DNA of 64,000 bases, taken from positions 432,575-496,574 of the forward strand of contig NZ_JASEEQ010000001.1 in assembly GCF_030019515.1 (NCBI RefSeq). The letters run 5' to 3'. How positions within the stretch are numbered: the stretch's first letter is position 1; every line of letters starts with the position of its first letter. The notes beneath the pieces were generated by a model. It saw only the letters and a program-made list of their open reading frames with translations, had not been told where the DNA came from and ran no database searches. Below are positions 38,539 through 46,358 of the stretch, piece after piece. A program made the translations under genes and the position numbers. The DNA comes from Nocardioides sp. GTDB lineage: Bacteria > Actinomycetota > Actinomycetes > Propionibacteriales > Nocardioidaceae.

Positions 38539-39015
38539 ATGAGCCCGACCGAGGTCCTCGTCGCCCTGGCGATCGCTGTCGGGCTGGTCGGGATCCTGGT
38601 CCCCGTGCTGCCCGGCTCGATCCTCGTGGTCGGCGCCGTCCTGGTGTGGGCCGGGATCACGGGCGGACCGACCGCCTGGGTGGTCTTCGCCGTCGCGACC
38701 ACGCTCATCGCCGCCGGCACCGTGGTCAAGTACCTCGTCCCGGGGCGGCGCCTCCAGGACGCCGGGATCCCGGCGTCGACCCAGTGGATCGGCGTCGCTC
38801 TGGGCGTGGTCGGCTTCTTCGTCGTACCGGTCGTCGGCCTGGTCCTCGGCTTCGTGCTCGGCGTCTACCTCGCCGAGCTGCGCCGGGTGGGCTCGGCCCG
38901 GGCCTGGCCGTCCACGGTGCAGTCGCTCAAGGCCGTGGGGCTGAGCATCGTGATCGAGCTGGGTGCGGCGCTGGCGGCCACGCTGGTGTGGGTCGCCGGG
39001 GTCGTAGCCACCTGA
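38539..39015 (+). CDS. DUF456 membrane protein
   Basis: The 158-residue protein has four or five membrane helices and two glycine-rich DUF456 segments (VGLVGILVPVLPGSILVV; GVVGFFVVPVVGLVLGFVLGVYLAE). The function is unknown. Its TGA overlaps the ATG of the EamA gene (TGATG). Confidence 0.85.
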   Translation: MSPTEVLVALAIAVGLVGILVPVLPGSILVVGAVLVWAGITGGPTAWVVFAVATTLIAAGTVVKYLVPGRRLQDAGIPASTQWIGVALGVVGFFVVPVVGLVLGFVLGVYLAELRRVGSARAWPSTVQSLKAVGLSIVIELGAALAATLVWVAGVVAT

Positions 39016-39842
39016 TGCCGATCCTGCTCTCGCTGCTCGCCGCGGTGGCGTACGGCCTCAGCGACTTCAACGGGGGCATCTTCTCCCGGCGCGGCGGTGC
39101 GTGGGCGGTGTCGTTGACCGCCCAGGCCGGCGGCGGGGCGCTGGTCCTGCTGCTCAGCCTGCTCACCGGCGGCTCCCCCACCGGCACCGACTTCGCCTGG
39201 GGCGTCGTCGCCGGCCTCGGCAACGGCTTCGGTACGGCGTTCCTCTACCGCGGCCTGGCCGGCGGCCGGATGGGGGTGGTCGCGCCGGTCTCGGCGATCG
39301 GGTCGGTCCTGGTCCCGATCGTCGTCGGGGTCGCCACCGGCGAGCGGCCCGGGCAGCTGGTCTGGCTCGGGATCCTGATCGCCCTGCCGGCCGTGTGGCT
39401 GGTGTCCCGCGAGTCCACCGCGACCCCCGCGACCGGCTCCGGGCTCACCGACGGGATCCTCGCCGGCCTCGGCTTCGGGCTGCTGTTCGCCGCGCTCGCC
39501 CAGATCCCCGAGGAGGCCGGCTTCCTGCCGCTTGCCCTCAACCAGGTCGTCGCCGGCGTCGCGATCGTCGCCGTCGCCGTCGCGCTGCGCCGGGACTGGG
39601 TGCCACGCAACCGCTACGCGCTCGGCGGCCTGGCCAGCGGCGCCCTCGGCGCGCTGGCCACCGGGGCGTTCCTGGTCGCCACCCAGAGCGGCGACCTGAC
39701 CGTGACCGCGGTGATCACCTCGCTGTACCCCGCGTTCACGGTGCTGCTGGCGGCGACCGTGCTCCGCGAGCACGTGCACCGACCCCAGGCGGTCGGCCTG
39801 GCACTGTGCGCCTGCGCGGTCGCCCTGGTCGCCGCCGGCTGA
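39015..39842 (+). CDS. EamA/DMT-family transporter
   Basis: The 275-residue protein has about ten helices in two EamA halves, with the typical SAIGSVLVPIVVGV and VITSLYPAFTVLLAATVLREH segments. DMT carriers export metabolites or drugs; the substrate is unknown. It is probably co-transcribed with the DUF456 gene. Confidence 0.82.
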   Translation: MPILLSLLAAVAYGLSDFNGGIFSRRGGAWAVSLTAQAGGGALVLLLSLLTGGSPTGTDFAWGVVAGLGNGFGTAFLYRGLAGGRMGVVAPVSAIGSVLVPIVVGVATGERPGQLVWLGILIALPAVWLVSRESTATPATGSGLTDGILAGLGFGLLFAALAQIPEEAGFLPLALNQVVAGVAIVAVAVALRRDWVPRNRYALGGLASGALGALATGAFLVATQSGDLTVTAVITSLYPAFTVLLAATVLREHVHRPQAVGLALCACAVALVAAG

Positions 39843-39874
39843 TCCCGCGGCCCGCTCCCGGGCCACCCCGCCGG

Positions 39875-39880
39875 TAGGCT
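39875..39880 (+). promoter_or_regulatory. -10 element (TAGGCT), leaderless promoter
   Basis: TAGGCT is followed by CCCGCC and the GTG start of the sulfotransferase gene at 39887. Confidence 0.45.
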
Positions 39881-39886
39881 CCCGCC

Positions 39887-40642
39887 GTGGCCGACCCCCG
39901 GATCTCCCCCCAGATCTCCCCCCAGATCTCCCCCCAGATCTCCGTGGACGTGCTGCGCACCGAGCCGGACCAGCGGGCCCGGCTCACCACCGAGGCGAAG
40001 CGGGCGCTGCGCCAGGCGGCGCAGTCGAGCGAGCGCTCCGGCAGGCTGTCGCCGCTGACGTACAACCTGACGATCAGCCACACCCACCGCTTCGTCTGGT
40101 TCCGGGTCGCCAAGGTCGCCACCCGCACGCTGGTCGGGTACTTCGACGAGAACGACGTCGCCCGCGAGGTCAGCCACGCCCTGTGGATGCGCTACCCCAC
40201 CGCGCTGTTCACCGACTACTTCCGGTTCGGGTTCGTCCGGCACCCGCTGCAGCGCTTCGTCTCGACCTGGCAGGACAAGGTCGTCAACGCCAACTACTTC
40301 GAGTTCGACGAGCCCACGCACGCCCGGATGCGCTCGCGGCCCGAGGAGTTCGCCGGCTGGGTCGCCGGCCTGGACCTCGACGACGCCAACCAGCACCTCG
40401 CGTTCCAGTCCCGCCTCGTCGACCTCACCCAGATCGACTTCCTCGGCCGGCTGGAGACCTTCGACGCGGACTTCGCGACCGTCTGCGAGCGCCTGGCCCT
40501 CCCCGTCGTCCCGGCCCGGACGCGCAACCGCACGGCGACCTCGCGGACCCCCGAGCTGCTGGCCTCGACCGAGCTCCAGGACCTGGTGGCCGGGATCTAC
40601 CGGAAGGACTACCAGGTCTTCGGGTACGACGCGGCGCCCTGA
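39887..40642 (+). CDS. sulfotransferase family 2 (carbohydrate sulfotransferase-like) protein
   Basis: The 251-residue protein has a PAPS-binding 5' loop-like strand (FVWFRVAKVATRTL) and the 3'-phosphate motif FRFGFVRHPLQRFVS seen in sulfotransferase-2 proteins. A C-terminal YxxDYxxF ending fits the family. The acceptor is unknown. Residues 5-19 are an ISPQ repeat encoded by a 12-bp tandem repeat, so the functional start could be the GTG at 39944. It lies just left of the element's attL. Confidence 0.78.
   Translation: MADPRISPQISPQISPQISVDVLRTEPDQRARLTTEAKRALRQAAQSSERSGRLSPLTYNLTISHTHRFVWFRVAKVATRTLVGYFDENDVAREVSHALWMRYPTALFTDYFRFGFVRHPLQRFVSTWQDKVVNANYFEFDEPTHARMRSRPEEFAGWVAGLDLDDANQHLAFQSRLVDLTQIDFLGRLETFDADFATVCERLALPVVPARTRNRTATSRTPELLASTELQDLVAGIYRKDYQVFGYDAAP
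39901..39943 (+). repeat. 12-bp tandem repeat, 3.5 copies, within coding DNA
   Basis: GATCTCCCCCCA occurs three times in perfect tandem (39901, 39913, 39925) plus seven bases of a fourth unit. It encodes ISPQ repeats at the N-terminus of the sulfotransferase. Because the unit is a multiple of three, copy-number change would keep the frame. Confidence 0.9.
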
Positions 40643-40664
40643 GCCGCGGGACCGAGCCCGCGGC
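40643..40664. terminator. hairpin terminator next to attL
   Basis: GCCGCGGG and CCCGCGGC form an 8-bp stem with a 6-nt loop directly after the sulfotransferase stop. Before the element inserted, it would also have ended the sigA transcript arriving from the other side. Confidence 0.6.
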
Positions 40665-40679
40665 CCGAGGCCGGTCCGA

Positions 40680-40699
40680 TCAGTCCAGGTAGTCGCGCA
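40680..40699. repeat. attL of the phage-like element (displaced 3' end of sigA)
   Basis: The 20-bp sequence TCAGTCCAGGTAGTCGCGCA differs at one base from 55979-55998, which is the 3' end of the sigA reading frame. On minus this copy still reads RDYLD-stop, so it is the original end of sigA left behind by integration. Confidence 0.85.
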
Positions 40700-40711
40700 T
40701 TACGGACGCTT

Positions 40712-40734
40712 GAACGCTGTTGGTGTGAGCGTTC
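40712..40734. repeat. inverted repeat beside attL
   Basis: GAACGCT and AGCGTTC form a 7-bp inverted repeat with a 9-bp spacer, 13 bp inside the element. It may be an integrase arm site or an operator for the left-end genes; neither is shown. Confidence 0.4.
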
Positions 40735-40794
40735 TATCCGCGCAGGTCAGAAGTGGTGTGGGCCGCAATATCCTGGAATGAGAGGGCCCACCAG

Positions 40795-41058
40795 ATGCCC
40801 ATGGAAGCGATCACCGACAGCGCGGGTTTCCGCCGCGCGATCGAAGACTACGAGACCGACCTGCGCGAGCGCACCGGTCAGCCGCTCTACCGCCCGTTCG
40901 TCGAAGAGCGCGAGGCGCTCGCTACGGCGGTCGACGGTCTGGACCTCACACCGGCCGAGTGGCGCACCGTGCGGTGGCTGCTCGACTCCGACCAGGTCGA
41001 CCAGCTCGCGTCCATCATCACCAAGGCCCGGCTGTCGGCGCCCGCCGGCACGCTGTAG
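40795..41058 (+). CDS. small unknown protein of the element, left end
   Basis: This 87-residue soluble protein is mainly helical (SAGFRRAIEDYETDLRERTG; AEWRTVRWLLDSDQVDQLASII). I do not recognise a family. The ATG at 40795 has GAGAGGG 8 nt upstream; a second ATG at 40801 is possible. It is the first of four plus-strand genes at the integration end. Confidence 0.6.
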   Translation: MPMEAITDSAGFRRAIEDYETDLRERTGQPLYRPFVEEREALATAVDGLDLTPAEWRTVRWLLDSDQVDQLASIITKARLSAPAGTL

Positions 41059-41128
41059 AAGAAGCGGCCCCGGCCGGTGCACGAACACCGTCCAGGGCCT
41101 AGACACCGCCTATCTAGGAGGCAGCATC

Positions 41129-41422
41129 ATGACCGAATCATCTCCGACGACCACGCCGAGCACATGCCCCATCTGGTGCCTTGACAAGCCGGGTCACGGC
41201 ATCGACGACGAGTACGACGACGGCAGCGGCGACCGCCTGCACCGCGGGCCCCGGTTCGGGCCGCTCGAGGCCTGGGCGACCACCTCCGCCGACGGCCGGC
41301 CCATGATCTACTCGGTCGACAGCGACGGCAGTATCGACTACTCGACGCCGGCGGCGCTGCGCGAGCTCGCGGCGGCGGCCGAGGAGGCCGCGACCTGGCT
41401 CGAGGCACACCGCGAGGTGTGA
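41129..41422 (+). CDS. small unknown protein with CPxWC motif (DUF6907-like)
   Basis: This 97-residue protein has STCPIWCLDKPGH near the N-terminus, a possible metal site of the kind found in DUF6907 proteins of actinobacterial elements. A strand-rich part (GPLEAWATTSADGRPMIYSV) and a C-terminal helix rich in Ala/Glu follow. The AGGAGG 7 nt before the ATG is nearly ideal. Confidence 0.65.
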   Translation: MTESSPTTTPSTCPIWCLDKPGHGIDDEYDDGSGDRLHRGPRFGPLEAWATTSADGRPMIYSVDSDGSIDYSTPAALRELAAAAEEAATWLEAHREV

Positions 41423-41443
41423 GGCGTCACCCAGAGCCCTGAA

Positions 41444-41483
41444 CAGCAGAAGGCCCCTGGCTTCGGCCTGGGGCCTTCTGCTG
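41444..41483 (+). terminator. long hairpin between DUF6907-like and excisionase-like genes
   Basis: CAGCAGAAGGCCCC pairs perfectly with GGGGCCTTCTGCTG (14 bp), and inner GGC/GCC pairs extend the stem around a TTCG loop. It ends 11 nt before the next start codon. It may therefore act as a terminator or as an attenuator of that gene. Confidence 0.65.
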
Positions 41484-41494
41484 TGCTGGGGCCC

Positions 41495-41707
41495 ATGACT
41501 ACCCACCTCGCGCTCGCGGCCGTCTCCTACTCGATGGACGGCGCGGTCGAGGCCTCCGGCATCAGCAAGGCCACGCTGACCAAGGCGATCGCGGATGGCG
41601 AGCTGGTCGCCCACTACGTGGGGGTGAAGGCCAGCAAGCGCGTCGTGCTCGCCACCGACCTCGCGGAGTACGTCGCCTCGCTCCCGACCGAGAGGCCAAA
41701 GCGCTGA
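41495..41707 (+). CDS. excisionase-like small HTH protein
   Basis: This 70-residue protein carries one MerR/excisionase-type helix-turn-helix (MDGAVEASGISKATLTKAI) followed by a wing-like strand (AHYVGVKASKRVVLATDLAEYV). That size and fold are typical of recombination directionality factors encoded near an att site. It is the best candidate partner of the integrase at the other end. The start at 41495 is chosen; GTG 41483 lies in the hairpin. Confidence 0.6.
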   Translation: MTTHLALAAVSYSMDGAVEASGISKATLTKAIADGELVAHYVGVKASKRVVLATDLAEYVASLPTERPKR

Positions 41708-41732
41708 CGCGCAAGCTTGCCGCTGTGGCAGC

Positions 41733-41960
41733 GTGAGCACCATGTCCAAGCCGACAGCCCTAGAGGCCTTCCAGATGCAGCAAGAGCGCGAGCGCGAGGC
41801 GGAGGCTCAGCGCGCTGAGCAGCTCGAGCTGATCCGGCTCCAGACCGAACTACTCACCAAGCACACCGAGTTGCTGACCAAGCAGGGTGAGGTGCTCACC
41901 CGCCTGGCCGAGACGATGCACGAGGTCGCACAGCGGCTCGCGGCACTCGAAGGCTCGTGA
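41733..41960 (+). CDS. small coiled-coil protein of the element
   Basis: This 75-residue, highly charged helical protein has a heptad-like repeat (LLTKHTELLTKQGEVLTRL), probably a coiled coil. No family was recognised. GTG 41733 or ATG 41742 may be the start. It converges with the sigma-like gene across a 40-bp gap. Confidence 0.55.
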   Translation: MSTMSKPTALEAFQMQQEREREAEAQRAEQLELIRLQTELLTKHTELLTKQGEVLTRLAETMHEVAQRLAALEGS

Positions 41961-42000
41961 CGACGGTCCCGCCGCCCCACGAGGAAGGGCAGCGCCTGGC

Positions 42001-42717
42001 TCAGGCGACGCCCGTCAGCTGCGCGCGGCCCTCGCGGGCCCTGCTCGCCCTGGAGTAGTTGCGCATGCAGAGCCGGCAACGCGTCCGGCCGCTGGCGGTC
42101 TGGTAGCCGTGCTCGGTCGTCGAGTGACCCGCTGCGCACCGGCCGGCTGTCGGCCTCCGGTTCGGCGGGGTCTCGTGCTCGAACCACAGCTCGACGAACT
42201 GCTCTCGGGCGGCCTTGAGCCGTCGCCTGAGCTGCTTCACGGTGAGACCGAGCACGTCAGCCGCGCCCTGGTGGGTGCCGGTGACGGCCACCGTGGCGAC
42301 CACCTCGTACTGCTCGGCCGACAGCTGGCCGAGGATCTGGGGCAGTGCGGCGCGCTCGATCAGCTTCTCCACGAAGCCGTCATCCGCACCGACTACCGGC
42401 GGAAGCCAGTACTTCACCGCGTTGGGCATCAGGCCCCCGGTGTTCTTGGCGATGCCGCGATGGTGCAGCTGGTCACTGATTGCCCGGTTGATCGCTCGGG
42501 CCGCCTCGGCCACCAGCACCGCTCTGCCCGGGTCCTCAGCGCTGGCGTAGAGCTGCTCGACGATGGCGTGCCAGGCGCAGTCCCAGCTGTCGCTCGAGTC
42601 GAGCAGATACGCCGATCTGCGAGCGCGAGCGACCGCAAAGCGCGTCATGGTGTCGACGTCGGCCATCGTGTAGCCGTGCACCAGCGTTGCCGTCTGTCCG
42701 ATCAGGCTGAGCGTCAC
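42001..42717 (-). CDS. sigma-factor-like protein with C-terminal zinc ribbon (paralogue B)
   Basis: This 238-residue protein has a region-2-like helical part (YTMADVDTMTRFAVARARRSAYL, then DSWDCAWHAIVEQLY), a sigma region-4-like helix-turn-helix (LSAEQYEVVATVAV...GAADVLGLTVKQLRRRLKAAREQF) and a C-terminal C/H cluster (RCAAGHSTTEHGY...RCRLCMRN). It resembles its upstream neighbour throughout, so the two arose by duplication. GTG overlaps the neighbour's stop. It probably binds DNA or RNA polymerase; its position after the tape measure gene is odd. Confidence 0.65.
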   Translation of the reverse strand: MTLSLIGQTATLVHGYTMADVDTMTRFAVARARRSAYLLDSSDSWDCAWHAIVEQLYASAEDPGRAVLVAEAARAINRAISDQLHHRGIAKNTGGLMPNAVKYWLPPVVGADDGFVEKLIERAALPQILGQLSAEQYEVVATVAVTGTHQGAADVLGLTVKQLRRRLKAAREQFVELWFEHETPPNRRPTAGRCAAGHSTTEHGYQTASGRTRCRLCMRNYSRASRAREGRAQLTGVA

Positions 42718-43457
42718 GCCTCGCTCCTCTTCGTGATCTTGTCGCCGCGGGCTTTGCGCCGCCGTCCGGCGTTGCGTATGCACGCCCGACACCGCCACGG
42801 GCCGTCACCGTTCAGGCGGAAGCCGTGCTCAGTGCGGAGGTGACCGGCGCGGCACTCGTAGTTGAGGTCGACGTTGCGTAGCGACCAGGGGGTCTCACCT
42901 TCGAGCCAGGCCCGCAGGATCCGCTCACGGGCTCGGTAGAGCCGGGTCTCGAAGGCGCTGTGCCCGAGGCCCAGCGCGGCGGCGGCCGCGCTCTGGGTGC
43001 CGTGTACGGCCATCGCTGCGATGGCCTCGTACTCGATTTCGGAGAGCAGCGCGAGCACCTGGGGCAGGGCAAGCCGCTCGACGGTGCGCTCGGTGAAGTC
43101 GGCGCTCTTGGTGCGGTTGTCGTTGATCCAGTACTTCATGTGCCCGGAGCGCAAGGAGTACCGCCGACCAGGGTTGGGCCGGTTGCTCTTGAGGACCCCG
43201 CGCTCGCGGGCGTCGTCCTCTGCCGCGGCGCGGATAGCGCGCCGGCCGGCGTCTACCAGATCGAAGAACTCGGGTGGGCCCTCGCTCGCGTACAGGTGCT
43301 CGACGACCCCGAACCACGCACAGTCCCACCGGTGGTTCGGCGTGACGTAGTCGAGGGCGCGGCCTCCTCGGGATTGCCGGACCGCTGTGCCGGTCGCCCG
43401 GTTGAGGTCGTCCATGGTGTAGCCGTGGGCGAGTGTCGCGGTCTGCGCGATGCTCAT
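42714..43457 (-). CDS. sigma-factor-like protein with C-terminal zinc ribbon (paralogue A)
   Basis: A 247-residue paralogue of the next gene with the same three parts: a region-2-like start (YTMDDLNRATGTAVRQSRGG, HRWDCAWFGVVEHLY), a region-4-like helix-turn-helix (LSEIEYEAIAAMAV...AAAALGLGHSAFETRLYRARERI) and a zinc ribbon (CRAGHLRTEHGF...CRACIRN). Its ATG overlaps the tape measure stop (ATGA), so it is co-translated with late genes. A late or feedback transcription role is inferred. Confidence 0.65.
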   Translation of the reverse strand: MSIAQTATLAHGYTMDDLNRATGTAVRQSRGGRALDYVTPNHRWDCAWFGVVEHLYASEGPPEFFDLVDAGRRAIRAAAEDDARERGVLKSNRPNPGRRYSLRSGHMKYWINDNRTKSADFTERTVERLALPQVLALLSEIEYEAIAAMAVHGTQSAAAAALGLGHSAFETRLYRARERILRAWLEGETPWSLRNVDLNYECRAGHLRTEHGFRLNGDGPWRCRACIRNAGRRRKARGDKITKRSEA

Positions 43458-45520
43458 CGCTGCCTCACCTTCGTCCGGCCGCCGGCGGCGCGGTAGACGT
43501 CGAGATCGGCCTGGATCTCGCGGCCACGCTGAAGCTGGGAGACCTGCTGGGCGGTGAACCGCATGGTGACGCGCGCCGGTTGGGCGGGCCCGCTGTCACT
43601 CTCCAGCAGCGCCATGCCTCGATCGAGCAGGAGCGATCCCGAGGAGCCGCCGTACGCACTGGTGGCCAGGTCGACCGAGAGCGTGGGGCTGTAGCGGCCG
43701 TCCAGGGCGTGCTGCAGGAGGTCCGTGACGCCGCCGAGCTTGCGCTTCACGTCGGGGATCGCGTCGTCGATGCCGTCGATCAGGCCTTCGATGATCATCT
43801 GGCCGGCGGGGCGCAACAGCCGGCGGTCCTTGGCCGGTGGGCCCTTGATGTCGGGGATGAGGTCGGTGAGCTTGCCGAGCTTGTCCTTGACGGCGCCGAT
43901 CATCGAGTCGATGCCGCTGATCAGGCCCCGGATGATGTTCTTGCCCGCGTCGACCAGCCAGTCGAGCGCGCCGGAGAAGACGGCGCTCACCTTGTCCTTG
44001 ATCCCGCGTACGACGGCGACCGCGAGCCGGACCTGCGTTGTGATGATGTTCTTGAAGGCGGTCCATGCCGCCTTGGTGGCGGTCTTCACGACGTTCCAGG
44101 CACCGGTGATGATGGTGCGGACCACGCGGATCTCGGTCGTGACGATGGCCTTGACCACGGCCACGGCCTTGCCGACGACGGCCCTGATCACAGACCACGC
44201 GGCGCGTGTGGCGGCCTTGATCTTCGACCAGTGCTTGATGATCAGAACGACCGCGAGACCGATCGGGCCGGTCAGGATGACGAGCAGCTTGGGCCAGTGT
44301 TTCTTCACGAACTTCACCACGAAGTCGACCGCGACCGTGATCGCGGTCTTGATGCCGGCGAACGCCTTGTCGACGATGGCGCGGAAGGTCTCGGACTTCC
44401 GGTAGGCGATGACGATGCCCGCCACGAGGGCCGCGATCGCGATCACGACCAGGCCGATCGGGTTGGCGCTGAGCGCGGCGTTCAGCAGCCATTGAGCGGC
44501 CGCGGCGGCCTTGCTGGCGGCTGAGGTGATCGCGGTCTGCACGGCGAGCGCGGCCAGTCCGATCCGGGTGCCCAGCGCCGCGGCGGTCGCGGCCTTCTGG
44601 GCGGCGCTGGCGACGACCGCCACCGCAGTCCATGCGGCGGTGGCCGCCGAGACGACCGAGGTGGCGGCGGACACCACGAGCACGCCGGCGGCGAGCGCCG
44701 CCACGACGACGACCAGGGCCTTGGCGGTGGTCTGGTGCCGGGACATGACGCCGACCACGCTGGAGGCCACCTGGAGGACGCGCTGCCACGCCGGCAGCAG
44801 CGCCTGGCCGAGCGCTGCGGAGAGGTTCTCGGTCTGAGCGGCGACGATCCGGGCCTTGTTCGCCGCGCCGTCGCTGGTGCGGGCGAAGTCGCCTTGAGCC
44901 TTGCTGGTCTGGGCGAGGATCTCGTGGGACGCCGCGAGCGCCTTCTGCTGCGGGGTGAGCGCGTCCTTCGTGGTCTTGATCAGGCCCATCTTCAGGGCCC
45001 GGGCGCGGAGCGTGGCGTCGTCGAGCAGCACGCCGTACCTGCGGATCGGCTCCGACTCACCGCGCATCGCCGCACCGATGGCCGTGATGGCCTCTTCAGG
45101 CGTGGTGTTGTTGAACGACGCCAGATCCGAGGCGAGGGTGGTGAACTGGCGGGCGAAGTCGGCAGTCTTGCCGCTGGTCAGGCCGGCCTTCTGCCCGATC
45201 AGGCCGAAGGTCGCCGCGGCGTCGAGCGCCTGGACCTTCGACTGCCCGAGCGCGGTGGCCGCCCCGTCGGCGAACTTCTGGATCCCGGCGGACTGCCGGC
45301 CGAAGATCTGGTCGGTCTTCGAGATGGTCTCGTTGAGGTCGGAGGCGGCGCTGACGGCCTTCCGCGCACCAAGCGCGATGCCGCCGAGCGCGAGCGCGGC
45401 CGGGAGGCGCAGCTTCGCCATGCGCCCGGACACTCGCTCAGCGGTGGCCGCGACGCCGCTGAGCTCGGCCTTCGCCTGGCGTCCGTTCGCGAGGACGGCG
45501 ATCTTGATCGGACCCGGCAC
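43454..45520 (-). CDS. phage tail tape measure protein
   Basis: The 688-residue protein has the tape-measure core at its N-terminus (LNETISKTDQIFGRQSAGI, TTLASDLASFNNTTPEEAITAIGAAMRGESEPIRRYG). A run of hydrophobic Ala/Val-rich helices (about 265-375) and long amphipathic helices follow. At roughly 1.5 angstrom per residue it would set a tail near 100 nm. GTG start, 1 bp after the end of the chaperone frameshift product. The next gene overlaps its stop, and no tail-tip genes follow. Confidence 0.88.
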   Translation of the reverse strand: MPGPIKIAVLANGRQAKAELSGVAATAERVSGRMAKLRLPAALALGGIALGARKAVSAASDLNETISKTDQIFGRQSAGIQKFADGAATALGQSKVQALDAAATFGLIGQKAGLTSGKTADFARQFTTLASDLASFNNTTPEEAITAIGAAMRGESEPIRRYGVLLDDATLRARALKMGLIKTTKDALTPQQKALAASHEILAQTSKAQGDFARTSDGAANKARIVAAQTENLSAALGQALLPAWQRVLQVASSVVGVMSRHQTTAKALVVVVAALAAGVLVVSAATSVVSAATAAWTAVAVVASAAQKAATAAALGTRIGLAALAVQTAITSAASKAAAAAQWLLNAALSANPIGLVVIAIAALVAGIVIAYRKSETFRAIVDKAFAGIKTAITVAVDFVVKFVKKHWPKLLVILTGPIGLAVVLIIKHWSKIKAATRAAWSVIRAVVGKAVAVVKAIVTTEIRVVRTIITGAWNVVKTATKAAWTAFKNIITTQVRLAVAVVRGIKDKVSAVFSGALDWLVDAGKNIIRGLISGIDSMIGAVKDKLGKLTDLIPDIKGPPAKDRRLLRPAGQMIIEGLIDGIDDAIPDVKRKLGGVTDLLQHALDGRYSPTLSVDLATSAYGGSSGSLLLDRGMALLESDSGPAQPARVTMRFTAQQVSQLQRGREIQADLDVYRAAGGRTKVRQR

Positions 45521-45521
45521 G

Positions 45522-45964
45522 TCACAGTCCTCTCTTGGCTATCCTCGCGGCGGCTTCCATGAACAGCTCGCGCTCAAGGCGGCTGAGGCGGTCGTAGGTC
45601 TCGGGCGACTGGTGGGTCAGGACGCACCACACGGCCCGCGCCTCGGCCCTCAGTGCTCGAGCGCGACGCCTTCCCCCTCGGCAGTCACCGGGTTCTCGAG
45701 GTCGATCTCCTCGGCGGACTCGGCGAAGTAGGTGTTCACGTCGCCGAGCCGCATGTTCTGGACCTCGTCGAAGACCAGCTTGTTCTTGGCGTTCGGCAGC
45801 TGGGCGCGTCGCAGGTGGGCGAATACCAGCGACCGCACGAAGGCGGTCGGGCGCGTCTGCGCCAGCTGGACCGGCTCGTCGCCGAAGTGTGCGGCGATCA
45901 GGGTCTCTTCGAGGCCGGTGAGGTCCTCGAACATCTCCTCGGCGGTCATGTCGGTAGTGCTCAT
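45522..45964 (-). CDS. tail assembly chaperone, -1 frameshift product (GT-like)
   Basis: The zero-frame product (stop at 45650) can be extended by a -1 shift. The shifted frame continues past the TGA into a clearly coding 36-residue tail (WCVLTHQSPETYDRLSRLERELFMEAA...) ending at 45522, directly before the tape measure gene. A GAGGGGGAA run at 45679-45671 on minus is a plausible slip site. This is the classical G/GT arrangement of siphovirus tails. Confidence 0.7.
45650..45964 (-). CDS. tail assembly chaperone, zero-frame product (G-like)
   Basis: This 104-residue protein starts STTDMTAEEMFEDLTGLEE and has helical chaperone-like content (TAFVRSLVFAHLRRAQL). Its size and position, between the major tail genes and the tape measure, identify it as tail chaperone G. 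The ATG follows the TAG of the upstream gene directly. Confidence 0.75.
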   Translation of the reverse strand: MSTTDMTAEEMFEDLTGLEETLIAAHFGDEPVQLAQTRPTAFVRSLVFAHLRRAQLPNAKNKLVFDEVQNMRLGDVNTYFAESAEEIDLENPVTAEGEGVALEH

Positions 45965-46342
45965 CTAGAGTCCTCGTCTCTTGATCTGGTTGTCGATCTC
46001 GTCGGCCAGGCGGCGGAGCGCGACCGGCTCCATTGCGGTGGAGGCCTTCTGCATGTAGCCGGAGGCCGCGATGTTGCGGGCCGGCCAGCCGTAGTTGATG
46101 GGCCCGGCATAGGGCACCGAGGCCCGCCCTGCGGTGACAACCGCCTTCGACTTGGCCCGGTTGCCCCGGATGTCGCGCGCCAGGCGGCCAGACCGCATCG
46201 GGGCGAACCCCGCCGCGAGCCGCGCGCCCTCGGCGGCGATGGCGGCGAAGGCGTTCTTCAGGTCGTCGACCTCGACGCCCACCTCGCGCAGCGCACGGGT
46301 GACCTGGGCGAGTCCCGTGACGTACAAGCCTGCGCGAGCCAT
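45965..46342 (-). CDS. HK97 gp10-like head-tail/tail completion protein
   Basis: This 125-residue protein has the usual N-terminal helix of gp10-like proteins (VTGLAQVTRALREVGVEV) and the central PMRSGRLARDIRGNRAKSKAVV...VPYAGPINYGW segment. It is a structural joining protein of siphovirus particles. It lies between the tail protein and chaperone genes. Confidence 0.75.
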   Translation of the reverse strand: MARAGLYVTGLAQVTRALREVGVEVDDLKNAFAAIAAEGARLAAGFAPMRSGRLARDIRGNRAKSKAVVTAGRASVPYAGPINYGWPARNIAASGYMQKASTAMEPVALRRLADEIDNQIKRRGL

Positions 46343-46358
46343 GTCTGAACCCGCCGGA

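Noticed and set aside
40643..40680. tRNA gene as integration target
   Set aside because: No tRNA-like cloverleaf or TPsiC motif is present. The duplicated sequence is the end of sigA, which explains the site fully.
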